6,061 nt of DNA from CAYLLT01 sp964591605 (GCA_964591605.1 CAZQEN010000419.1:1-6061); one strand, 5' to 3'; positions 1 through 5,708 are shown, numbered from the stretch's first letter. Translations and numbers: made by a program. The notes: generated by a model not told the origin, from the sequence alone.

Positions 1-267
1 GACCTCAACAACGACGGCCGGGTGGACGCGGGTGTACCGGGCGCCGGCAACGACGATCTGGACATCTTCATGGCGTGCCAGACCCGCGACGGCGTGCCCT
101 ATGATCCGAACAACCTGCCGGCCGGCTGCACGGTCAGCAAGAACTGCAACAACCGGATCCGCACCGACTACGACGGCGACGGCGACGTGGATCTGCGCGA
201 TTATGCGGTCCAGCAGCGCTGCTACAACGGGTCGTCCCCGCAGACGAACCCGAACTGCGGCGACTGA
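1..267 (+). CDS. C-terminal end of a secreted dockerin-tailed protein (5' part outside window)
   Basis: Frame 1 is open from the first base to TGA at 265-267, giving 88 residues of a protein that starts upstream of the window. The visible part is a dockerin-like module with two EF-hand-type segments. The first begins DLNNDGRVD, followed by an insertion and the helix LDIFMACQ. The second is DYDGDGDVDLRDY, with Asp/Gly at the usual calcium positions, followed by helix AVQQRC. Five cysteines lie between and after these segments. The module aligns without gaps to the last 88 residues of the gene at 522-3527, with 79 of 88 residues identical by eye, so the missing part may also be an LTD or Ig-like extracellular protein. 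That is inference. In clostridia dockerins bind cohesins. In planctomycete-like genomes such tails are common but their partner is unclear. Confidence 0.85.
   Translation, partial: DLNNDGRVDAGVPGAGNDDLDIFMACQTRDGVPYDPNNLPAGCTVSKNCNNRIRTDYDGDGDVDLRDYAVQQRCYNGSSPQTNPNCGD
1..267 (+). repeat. Direct repeat copy A: dockerin-like tail
   Basis: This 267-bp segment aligns end to end, without gaps and including the stop codon, to 3261-3527. I counted about 28 mismatches by eye, roughly 90 percent identity. The longest unbroken shared stretch covers the LDIFMACQTRDGV coding part (identical for about 40 bases). The repeat is truncated on the left by the window edge, so its true 5' limit is unknown. Confidence 0.9.
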
Positions 268-334
268 GGCCGATAACGGCCGGCGCCGGGCTCGCTGAGT
301 TGAGCCGCGTTGGCCTGCCTGCGAAGCATGAGAT

Positions 335-364
335 GGAGCCGGTAGGCAGTGTGCGGCCGGCTCC
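335..364 (+). terminator. Hairpin downstream of the first gene, possible terminator or processing stem
   Basis: GGAGCCGG (335-342) and CCGGCTCC (357-364) form a perfect 8-bp inverted repeat around a 14-base loop. It lies about 70 bases after the stop of the upstream gene. A smaller stem, GGCCG-ataa-CGGCC, sits directly after that stop at 268-281. Neither stem is followed by a T tract, so a canonical intrinsic terminator is not supported. The arms match the inner arms of the clear terminator after the second gene (3582-3619), which suggests a related role. It could equally be an mRNA-stabilising stem. Confidence 0.3.
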
Positions 365-383
365 TCCACTGCGCGCCGCTCGG

Positions 384-392
384 TGTTATCAT
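384..392 (+). promoter_or_regulatory. Candidate extended -10 promoter for the LTD gene
   Basis: TGTTATCAT fits the extended -10 pattern TGnTATAAT with one mismatch (TATCAT at 387-392). No convincing TTGACA-like box lies 16-18 bases upstream, which extended -10 promoters can tolerate. Transcription would start near 399 and leave a leader of about 120 bases before the ATG at 522. This is a pattern match only. Confidence 0.35.
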
Positions 393-417
393 GGACCAGC
401 GGCCATCCGGAGGGGAT

Positions 418-446
418 GGGAGCCGGATACATGCATCCGGCCTCCC
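418..446 (+). promoter_or_regulatory. Strong hairpin in the 5' leader of the LTD gene
   Basis: GCCGGAT (422-428) pairs perfectly with ATCCGGC (435-441) around the loop ACATGC. The stem can extend through GGGA (418-421) and TCCC (443-446) with one bulged base. It lies between the candidate promoter and the ribosome binding site, about 60 bases before the latter, and has no T tract. It could protect the 5' end of the mRNA, act as a regulatory leader, or be a protein-binding dyad. No riboswitch class is recognised. Confidence 0.4.
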
Positions 447-506
447 CGGGGTCGATTCGCCGGCCGCTCAGACGCCGGACGAATCATACGTATCACAGTC
501 TACGCG

Positions 507-513
507 AAGGAGG
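507..513 (+). promoter_or_regulatory. Shine-Dalgarno deciding the LTD gene start
   Basis: AAGGAGG lies 8 bases before ATG 522. The same reading frame stays open upstream to about 300, but only the start at 522 has a ribosome binding site and directly begins a signal peptide, so the 74 residues upstream are rejected as coding. Confidence 0.85.
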
Positions 514-521
514 CATTCGGC

Positions 522-3500
522 ATGAGGACGGCATTCACGACTCGGTGGGTGGCGGTCGCGGCGCTCGCGCTGGCCGGCACGGTTCAGGCCCAGCAGGTGG
601 TCATCAGCCAGATCTACGGCGGCGGGAACAATACCGGTGCGCAGTACACGCACGACTTCGTCGAACTCTTCAACGCCGGCCAGACCACCGCAATCCTCAG
701 CAACTGGTCGGTCCAGTATGCCAGTTCGATCGGCGTGACCTGGGTTGTCAGCCCGATTCCCAGTGCCACGATCCCGGCGGGCGGTTATTACCTGATTCAA
801 CAGTTCGGCGGGTTCGCGAATGGCGTGCCCCTGCCCACGCCGGATCTGATTCCCACCACCACCTTCAACATGAGCGGCTCCACCGGAAAAGTCGCCCTCG
901 TTAAGAACACCAGCCCCCTGGGAAGCGCCACGCCGTTGCCGGACGCCAACATCGCAGACTTCATCGGTTACGGAGCTTCTCCATCCGACTACGAAGGACG
1001 CACTTCGGGCGGTTCGCCGGCCCCGACCCTCAGCAACACCACCGCGGCCATCCGGCAGAACAACGGCTGCCAGGACAGCAACAACAACGGCGCCGACTTC
1101 ACCGTCGTCGCCCCCATGCCGCGCAACAGCAGCTCGCCGCTGAACGTCTGCCCGCTGGTGACCAACCCCACCGGCTCGGGCGGCGCCAGCCCCGACCCCG
1201 TCTTCGCCGGAGACAGCGTGACGATGACCGTCCTGGTCACACCCGGAACCAACCCCACCAGCACCGGTATCACCGTCACCGGCAACACCACCTCGATCGG
1301 CGGCGTTGCCAGTGAAGCCTTCACCGACAACGGAAACAATAACTTCTCGCTGACCCGCGTGATTCCCTGCCTCCAGGCGCTCGGCACGGCTTCGATTCCC
1401 ATCACTGTCGCCGATGCCCAGGGCCGCAGCAGCAACTTCAACCTCACGTTCGACGTGCAGGACGGCACGCTCGTCCTCGGCAATGCCGGCGCCGTCCCAC
1501 CCGACGATGGCCAGCCCGCCAACGCGACGCGGTGCCCGGGTGAAACCGCCGCGTTCTCGGCCCGTGCCCTGGGCGGCGGACTCACCTACCAGTGGTTCAA
1601 CGGCGCGAACATCGCGATGGTGAACGGCCCCACCGGTTCGGGATCGACCATCGCCGGCGCCACCACGCCGAACCTGTTCATCACCAACGTGACCGTGGGC
1701 GATGCCGCCGCCGGCCCCTACAAGTGCACGATCACCCGTGCATGCAGCTCGACCAGCGTGAGCACCAACCCCGCCGCCCTGACCATCGGCGTCGCGGCCA
1801 CCGCCGCCGACAAACAGATCGTGATCTCGCAGGTCTACGGCGGCGGCGGCAACAGCGGCTCCCTCTACACCAACGACTACATCGAGCTCTTCAACAAGGG
1901 GGCCGTCCCGGTCAACGTCACCGGCTGGTCCGTCCAGTATGCCTCGTCGGATGCGGCCAGCACCTCGGCGAACTTCGACCGTCCGCCGCGCGTGACCGTG
2001 CTCACCGGCACCATTCAGCCCGGCCAGTTCTTCCTGATTCAGGAGGCTGCCGGATCGAACCAGACGGGCGCCCTGCCCGCGCCGGATGTCGATGGCACCG
2101 CCCAGGCCAACGGCGGGATCAACCTGAGCGCCCAGGGCGCCAAGGTGGCCCTCGTCAAGCACAGCGACCCGCTTGCCGAGATCTGTCCGTACGGCAACGG
2201 CGGATCGCCAACCGCCTGCAGCATCGTCGATTTCGTCGGATGGAACCCGACGACGAGCTGCGCCGAGGGCGGCAACCCCGCGGCGGCCACCGGAAACGCG
2301 ACGGCCCTTATGCGCATCTCCGAGTGCGTCGATACGAACAACAATGGCAACGATTTCGTCGTCGCCGCCCCGCTCGCCCACAACAGCGCCTCGGCGATCA
2401 GCCCGACCATCCTGACCCAGCCGTCGAGCGCCAATACGTGTGTGGGACTCTCCGCGACGTTCACCGTGCTGGCCGACGGGCCGTGCCTGCACTACCAGTG
2501 GGAGAAGAACCCGCAGCCGGAGAACACCGGCTTCGTGCCCGTCGGAACGGACAGCCCGACCTTCACGATCGCCTCGGCCGTGGCCGCCGACGACGATGAT
2601 CAGTACCGCGTGACGGTGACCAATGCCTACGGTCCGCCGGCCGTTTCGAACATCGTGACGGTGGACACCGGCGGAGCGAATGCGGCCGATCAGCAGATCG
2701 TGATCGCCTCGGTCTATGGAGGCGGCGGCAATGCCGGGGCCATCTACCAGAACGACTACGTCGAGCTCTTCAACAAGGGCACGACGCCGGTCAGCGTAGA
2801 CGGCTGGTCGCTGCAATATGCGGCAGCCACCGGTTCGGGATGGAGCAGCAACAAGACCAACCTGTCGGGGACGATCCTGCCCGGCCAGTACTACCTCATC
2901 GCCCTGGGGCATACCTCGCCGGGCGGCTGCGCGGGCCCGACCTACTGCGGCATTCCGCTGCCCGCTGCCAATGTCACCAATCCGAGCATCGACATGAGCG
3001 GCAACAGCGGGAAGCTCGCCCTGCTCAAGACCACCGATGGCCTGCCCGCCGTCGCATGTCCCAGCGATTGCCGGATCGTGGATTTCGTCGGGTACGGCAG
3101 CGCCAACTGCTTTGAGGGCGCCAATCCCGCGCCGTCCATCGGCGGAGATGCATCGAAGGCCCTCAACCGCGTCCCGGTCTGCTCCGACACGAATGTGAAC
3201 CTGACCGACTTCGCCATTGGTGCCCCGACGCCGCATGCGGCCGCCACCGCGGTCGCAGCGGACCTCAATGATGACGGCCGGGTGGACGCGGGCGTCACCG
3301 GCGCCGGGAACGACGATCTGGACATCTTCATGGCGTGCCAGACCCGCGACGGCGTGGCCTACGACCCGAACAACTTGCCGGCCGGCTGCACCGTCAGCAA
3401 GAACTGCAACAACCGGATCCGTCCGGACTATGACGGCGACGGCGACGTGGATCTGCGCGACTACGCGGTCCAGCAGCGCTGCTACAGCGGCTCGGCCCCG

Positions 3501-3527
3501 CAGACGGATGTGAACTGCGGGAACTGA
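522..3527 (+). CDS. Secreted protein with three lamin-tail domains, Ig-like domains and a dockerin-like tail
   Basis: The product has 1001 residues. Residues 1-23 are a Sec signal peptide: MRTAFTTRW, a hydrophobic AVAALALAG core, then VQA before QQVV. Three lamin-tail-like (LTD) domains follow at about 24-210, 431-625 and 724-905. Each begins with a VVISQIYGGG-type strand, then a (D/Y)xxELFN(A/K)G strand, W-S-(V/L)-Q-Y, a G-x-(Y/F)-(Y/F)-L-I strand, K-(V/L)-A-L-(V/L)-K, a DF(I/V)G segment, and a (D/N)-rich segment ending in (T/V)DF. Ig-like regions fill about 211-312, 332-424 (with YQW and Y-x-C-like strands) and 629-715 (YQW, then QYRVTVTNAYG). Residues 914-1001 are a dockerin-like pair of EF hands. 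No catalytic domain, transmembrane anchor or sorting signal is visible. LTD domains in bacteria often accompany extracellular nucleases or phosphatases, but here they stand alone, so an adhesive, matrix or scaffold role is inference. Its own promoter and terminator suggest a single-gene transcript. Confidence 0.9.
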   Translation: MRTAFTTRWVAVAALALAGTVQAQQVVISQIYGGGNNTGAQYTHDFVELFNAGQTTAILSNWSVQYASSIGVTWVVSPIPSATIPAGGYYLIQQFGGFANGVPLPTPDLIPTTTFNMSGSTGKVALVKNTSPLGSATPLPDANIADFIGYGASPSDYEGRTSGGSPAPTLSNTTAAIRQNNGCQDSNNNGADFTVVAPMPRNSSSPLNVCPLVTNPTGSGGASPDPVFAGDSVTMTVLVTPGTNPTSTGITVTGNTTSIGGVASEAFTDNGNNNFSLTRVIPCLQALGTASIPITVADAQGRSSNFNLTFDVQDGTLVLGNAGAVPPDDGQPANATRCPGETAAFSARALGGGLTYQWFNGANIAMVNGPTGSGSTIAGATTPNLFITNVTVGDAAAGPYKCTITRACSSTSVSTNPAALTIGVAATAADKQIVISQVYGGGGNSGSLYTNDYIELFNKGAVPVNVTGWSVQYASSDAASTSANFDRPPRVTVLTGTIQPGQFFLIQEAAGSNQTGALPAPDVDGTAQANGGINLSAQGAKVALVKHSDPLAEICPYGNGGSPTACSIVDFVGWNPTTSCAEGGNPAAATGNATALMRISECVDTNNNGNDFVVAAPLAHNSASAISPTILTQPSSANTCVGLSATFTVLADGPCLHYQWEKNPQPENTGFVPVGTDSPTFTIASAVAADDDDQYRVTVTNAYGPPAVSNIVTVDTGGANAADQQIVIASVYGGGGNAGAIYQNDYVELFNKGTTPVSVDGWSLQYAAATGSGWSSNKTNLSGTILPGQYYLIALGHTSPGGCAGPTYCGIPLPAANVTNPSIDMSGNSGKLALLKTTDGLPAVACPSDCRIVDFVGYGSANCFEGANPAPSIGGDASKALNRVPVCSDTNVNLTDFAIGAPTPHAAATAVAADLNDDGRVDAGVTGAGNDDLDIFMACQTRDGVAYDPNNLPAGCTVSKNCNNRIRPDYDGDGDVDLRDYAVQQRCYSGSAPQTDVNCGN
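591..3236 (+). repeat. Three diverged internal LTD repeats within the secreted protein
   Basis: LTD units map to about 591-1151, 1812-2396 and 2691-3236. Units 2 and 3 are closest: both carry YGGGGN, NDY(I/V)ELFNKG and a four-cysteine set. Unit 1 keeps the fold motifs (DFVELFN, WSVQYASS, KVALVK, DFIGYG) but lacks three of those cysteines. The copies are clear at protein level and only patchily similar at DNA level, so the triplication is old compared with the dockerin-tail copy. Boundaries are approximate. Confidence 0.8.
3261..3527 (+). repeat. Direct repeat copy B: dockerin-like tail
   Basis: This is the second copy of the 267-bp module at 1-267. The encoded tail differs at nine residues (relative positions 4, 13, 33, 55, 76, 79, 83, 84, 88), several of them in the linker-like end. 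All calcium-position residues of the second EF loop and all cysteines are kept. Confidence 0.9.
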
Positions 3528-3534
3528 GCCCTCG

Positions 3535-3556
3535 GGCACTGGCGCCGGTGCCTTCT
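3535..3556 (+). other. Minor hairpin just after the LTD gene stop
   Basis: GGCACTG (3535-3541) can pair with CGGTGCC (3546-3552), with one G-T wobble, around the loop GCGC. TTCTTT follows. It could be a weak first terminator ahead of the strong one at 3582-3619, or a 3' end stabilising stem. Confidence 0.3.
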
Positions 3557-3581
3557 TTGCGCTGCGTCATTCGAAAACAGC

Positions 3582-3619
3582 GGGAGCCGGTCGTCCCTGC
3601 GACGACCGGCTCCCTTTTT
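3582..3619 (+). terminator. Rho-independent terminator of the LTD gene
   Basis: A perfect 14-bp stem pairs GGGAGCCGGTCGTC (3582-3595) with GACGACCGGCTCCC (3601-3614) around the 5-base loop CCTGC. Five Ts (3615-3619) follow directly. This is a canonical intrinsic terminator for plus-strand transcription, 54 bases past the stop codon. On the minus strand the stem is followed by GCTG and then four Ts, so it may also slow transcripts from the convergent oxidoreductase gene, less efficiently. Confidence 0.93.
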
Positions 3620-3709
3620 GCATGCGTCAGCGCTCAGTGACCCGTCTTCCGGCGGCCGGAACATCGGTCCCGGCTCGTGGCAGTATCGCACTGAGGGCCA
3701 CCCGTCCGA

Positions 3710-5182
3710 TCACACCTCCCAGCCCTTGCGGTATTCACGTTTGAGGAACGCATTCGCGGCCGGGACATTCGTGATCTTCATGTTCGGCCCGTCCCAGTCA
3801 ATATGGTGATGCCGAACCTTCCTCTTTTTGCCCTCCGACTGCTCCGTCTCCACTTCCATGCCGGGCGCGACCCGCATCGCCACACAGCCGAGCACCACCG
3901 TCTCGGTCAGTGGGCCGGCGTACGAGAAGTTCGACATCGCCAGCTCGGGCTTGCCCTCGCGGATGGCGGCGAACCACTCTTCCTTGTGGCCCGGCGACCG
4001 CGGCAGCTTCTGCTCCACCTGCACGTCGTCGCGCTTCTGGCCTTCGGGCAGAAGCACCCAGTCATCGCCGTAGTCCGCCGGCGAGAACAGCGTGCCCTTC
4101 TCCCCGAGCAGCAGCGAACCGCTCCCGGGGATGTCCCGCCCCTGGGCCAGCTCCTTGAGCTTTTTGTTGACCCACGCCGGCTTGTCGCTCCCGCCGTCGT
4201 ACCAGGTCCACTTGAGCGGGGGCAGCCCCTCCCGCTCCGGGAACTCGTAGCGGATCACGCTCCACATCGGGAACGTCTCCGGGTTGTACTCCGACATCTC
4301 CGCCTCGACGCGCGTGGGGTATCCCAGCTTACACGCCATGAAGGCCATGTTGGCGGTGTGGCAGGCCATGTCACCGAGCGCACCTGTGCCCCAGTCCCAC
4401 CAACCACGCCAGTTGAACGGTTGATACTGCGGCTGATACGGCCGATATGGCGCCGTCCCCAGCCACAGATCCCAGTCGACGTCCCTGGGCTGAGGATGAG
4501 CCGACTCGCCATCCTTGAGCCCTGCCTTGCCGTGCATGGCGAAGCGAACGTCCGTCAGACCCAGCACCGCACCGGTGCCCTGCGGCCAGACCGGGCGGTT
4601 CGTCCACACGTGGACCTCCTTCACCGGCCCGATCATCCCCGCCCACACCGTTTCGACCGCCTTCCGCAGGCCGGCCGACGAGGTGCCCTGGTTGCCCATC
4701 TGCGTGCACAGCTTCCCGCCGCCCTTGGCCTTGAGCGTGGTGGCCAGCCGCAGCAGCTCCCGGGCCTCCCACACGTCGTGGCACAGCGGCTTCTGCACGA
4801 AGCAGTGAATCCCGCGCTTCAGCGCCATCATGGCCGCGGGGGCATGGGTGTGATCGGGCGTCGAGACGGTGACGGCGTCGATTTCCTTCTCCATCTCGTC
4901 AAACATCTTGCGATAGTCCTTGAAGCCCCTGGCCTTCGAGAACTTCGACGTCTTGTCCCCCAGCGCGCTGTCGCGCACGTCGCACAGCGCGACGATGTTC
5001 TGGCCCGACACGCTGTCGGTGTCTCCTCCTCCCATTCCGCCGGTCCCGATGCAGGCGACGTTGATTTTGCCGTTCTTCATCCGGCTCTGGGCCCAGACGC
5101 TCTGGGTGCCGGCCACCCAGTAACCCAGTCCGGCGGCCGTGGACGCCTGGAGGAACTGGCGACGATTGGATTTGCGGGGCAT
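3710..5182 (-). CDS. Tat-exported Gfo/Idh/MocA family oxidoreductase
   Basis: The product has 490 residues and is a predicted NAD(P)-dependent oxidoreductase of the glucose-fructose oxidoreductase / inositol dehydrogenase / MocA superfamily. The substrate cannot be read from sequence; a sugar, polyol or derivative is usual. Residues 1-32 are a twin-arginine signal (NRRQFLQAS, hydrophobic stretch, WAQ), implying export of the folded, cofactor-loaded enzyme. The Rossmann nucleotide-binding glycines are IGTGGMGG (G46, G48, G51). STPDHTH (107-113) and QKP (130-132) follow, with K131 as the family's conserved lysine. A DxxxH pair (D271, H275) lies in ALGDMACH, the usual catalytic region. The C-terminal half matches the extended form common in planctomycetes. 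The start is ATG at 5182: it has GGAG 8 bases upstream, while an in-frame GTG two codons earlier would sit only 2 bases from that site. The gene stands alone, convergent with the LTD gene and divergent from csrA. Confidence 0.93.
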   Translation of the reverse strand: MPRKSNRRQFLQASTAAGLGYWVAGTQSVWAQSRMKNGKINVACIGTGGMGGGDTDSVSGQNIVALCDVRDSALGDKTSKFSKARGFKDYRKMFDEMEKEIDAVTVSTPDHTHAPAAMMALKRGIHCFVQKPLCHDVWEARELLRLATTLKAKGGGKLCTQMGNQGTSSAGLRKAVETVWAGMIGPVKEVHVWTNRPVWPQGTGAVLGLTDVRFAMHGKAGLKDGESAHPQPRDVDWDLWLGTAPYRPYQPQYQPFNWRGWWDWGTGALGDMACHTANMAFMACKLGYPTRVEAEMSEYNPETFPMWSVIRYEFPEREGLPPLKWTWYDGGSDKPAWVNKKLKELAQGRDIPGSGSLLLGEKGTLFSPADYGDDWVLLPEGQKRDDVQVEQKLPRSPGHKEEWFAAIREGKPELAMSNFSYAGPLTETVVLGCVAMRVAPGMEVETEQSEGKKRKVRHHHIDWDGPNMKITNVPAANAFLKREYRKGWEV

Positions 5183-5187
5183 GTACA

Positions 5188-5197
5188 CTTCTCCTTT
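5188..5197 (-). promoter_or_regulatory. Shine-Dalgarno of the oxidoreductase gene
   Basis: Read on the minus strand this is AAAGGAGAAG. Its GGAG core ends 8 bases before the ATG at 5182, which supports that codon over the GTG at 5188. Confidence 0.8.
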
Positions 5198-5214
5198 GCT
5201 TTGAGCTGAGCTGG

Positions 5215-5227
5215 ACCGGCCGCCGGT
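5215..5227. promoter_or_regulatory. Perfect 13-bp dyad in the oxidoreductase leader
   Basis: ACCGGC-C-GCCGGT is a perfect palindrome about one base, with 6-base arms. Its right half, CCGCCGGT (5220-5227), recurs as a direct repeat at 5246-5253, 26 bases away. Both lie downstream of the predicted start point of the oxidoreductase transcript, where a repressor could block elongation. In this GC-rich sequence chance occurrence is plausible, so the operator idea is speculative. Confidence 0.25.
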
Positions 5228-5270
5228 GCATCTGCTCGGAAATAACCGCCGGTCAGCGCATGAACCCGGT

Positions 5271-5298
5271 ATGGTACGCGCGGCCGGAAAAACGTCAA
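5271..5298 (-). promoter_or_regulatory. Sigma70-like promoter for the oxidoreductase gene
   Basis: On the minus strand TTGACG (5298-5293) is a five-of-six match to the -35 box. A 16-base spacer follows, then TACCAT (5276-5271), a four-of-six match to the -10 box. Transcription would start near 5264 and give a leader of about 80 bases before the ATG at 5182. The position and spacing make this the best promoter candidate in the window. Confidence 0.5.
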
Positions 5299-5319
5299 AG
5301 AATCAATCCGTCATGGCGC

Positions 5320-5340
5320 GTCCGGCCCGGCAGGCCGGAC
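5320..5340. other. Perfect 8-bp inverted repeat in the divergent intergenic region
   Basis: GTCCGGCC (5320-5327) and GGCCGGAC (5333-5340) flank the 5-base spacer CGGCA. The dyad lies between the oxidoreductase -35 box and the candidate csrA -10 box. No T tract follows on either strand. It could be a regulator binding site shared by the two divergent promoters. No known operator is recognised. Confidence 0.35.
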
Positions 5341-5363
5341 TACGAGGCGCAGCCGCAACGGGC

Positions 5364-5369
5364 TACAAT
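5364..5369 (+). promoter_or_regulatory. Candidate -10 box for csrA
   Basis: TACAAT is a five-of-six match to the -10 consensus. No -35 match lies at the normal distance and there is no TG extension. If used, the csrA leader would be about 110 bases long and would include the hairpin at 5441-5469. Confidence 0.28.
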
Positions 5370-5440
5370 CAGGCCGCTGCCGGCGACGCAGCCACCCACG
5401 CGGGGTCATCGACCCACCGGGCCATTCGGCCCGCGGACCC

Positions 5441-5469
5441 TGCACGTGACGGGACGACCCGCCCGTGCA
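5441..5469 (+). promoter_or_regulatory. csrA leader hairpin containing a GGA motif, next to the ribosome binding site
   Basis: TGCACG (5441-5446) pairs with CGTGCA (5464-5469). Inside, GGG (5451-5453) can pair with CCC (5458-5460) around a short loop. A GGA triplet at 5452-5454 lies at the edge of the apical loop. Seven bases after the stem comes GGAGGA (5477-5482), which contains the Shine-Dalgarno, and another GGA is at 5435-5437. CsrA proteins are known to bind GGA in hairpin loops and over ribosome binding sites, including their own leader in E. coli. Autoregulation here is inference. Confidence 0.35.
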
Positions 5470-5476
5470 ACGTTTC

Positions 5477-5481
5477 GGAGG
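5477..5481 (+). promoter_or_regulatory. Shine-Dalgarno fixing the csrA GTG start
   Basis: GGAGG lies 5 bases before GTG 5487. The frame is open further upstream to 5226, but only the 5487 start has this site and yields the canonical CsrA N-terminus. Confidence 0.88.
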
Positions 5482-5486
5482 ACATC

Positions 5487-5681
5487 GTGCTGGTGCTCAC
5501 CCGAACCATCGGACAGAAGCTCCTGCTCCACCGCAGCGGTGAGCTCATTGCGGAAATCCATGTGGTGGAGTCGCACGGCGACGGGGTTCGCCTGGGATTC
5601 GACAAGATGCCCGATGACTTGATCGTGACCCGCGGCGAACTCGAGCGTCTCTTCGAGCGGCGAAAGTCAGACAAAGAATAA
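5487..5681 (+). CDS. csrA: Carbon storage regulator CsrA (RsmA-like RNA-binding translational regulator)
   Basis: The product has 64 residues, close to the usual 60-70, and starts at GTG with MLVLTRTIGQKLLL. This matches the family N-terminus (M-L-x-L-T-R-x-x-G-E) that forms strand 1 and part of the RNA-binding surface. VRLGFDKMPDD corresponds to the central strands and turn (V-R-I-G-x-x-A-P in most members). VTRGELERL supplies strand 5 and the helix start, with R49 aligned to the RNA-contacting R44 of E. coli CsrA. CsrA acts as a cytoplasmic dimer that binds GGA motifs near ribosome binding sites and alters translation or mRNA stability. Typical partners that would narrow its job (fliW, flagellin, small RNA decoys) are not in the window. 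Unusual points are M41-P42 in place of the common A-P and the GTG start. It is transcribed alone and ends 27 bases from the opposing TPR remnant. Confidence 0.94.
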   Translation: MLVLTRTIGQKLLLHRSGELIAEIHVVESHGDGVRLGFDKMPDDLIVTRGELERLFERRKSDKE

Positions 5682-5708
5682 GCCGCCGCCTTGCCGCCCG
5701 TGACATGC

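Noticed and set aside
300..521. N-terminal extension of the LTD protein to an upstream TTG
   Set aside because: The extension has no family similarity and would bury the signal peptide; AAGGAGG is correctly placed only for ATG 522.
468..3539. Open minus-strand frame of over 1000 codons antisense to the LTD gene
   Set aside because: Its composition (Arg, Gly, Val, Ala, Asp, His without domain motifs) is what the complementary strand of a GC-rich gene gives. There is no signal, family motif or good ribosome binding site, while the plus strand has clear domains.
3647..3661. Perfect hairpin TTCCGG-cgg-CCGGAA as a terminator of the oxidoreductase gene
   Set aside because: It lies downstream of the stop on the minus strand but has no T tract after it, so termination there is not supported, though it could be a stabilising stem.
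3482..3691. Minus-strand 69-codon frame across the terminator
   Set aside because: It overlaps the end of the LTD gene and the terminator stem and has no protein-like motif.
3803..5209. Open plus-strand frame of 468 codons antisense to the oxidoreductase
   Set aside because: It is rich in Arg, His, Pro and Leu with no recognisable domain, and the minus strand is unambiguously a Gfo/Idh/MocA enzyme.
5226..5486. 87-residue N-terminal extension of CsrA
   Set aside because: CsrA proteins begin with M-L-x-L-T-R, which is exactly what GTG 5487 gives, and that codon has GGAGG 5 bases upstream.
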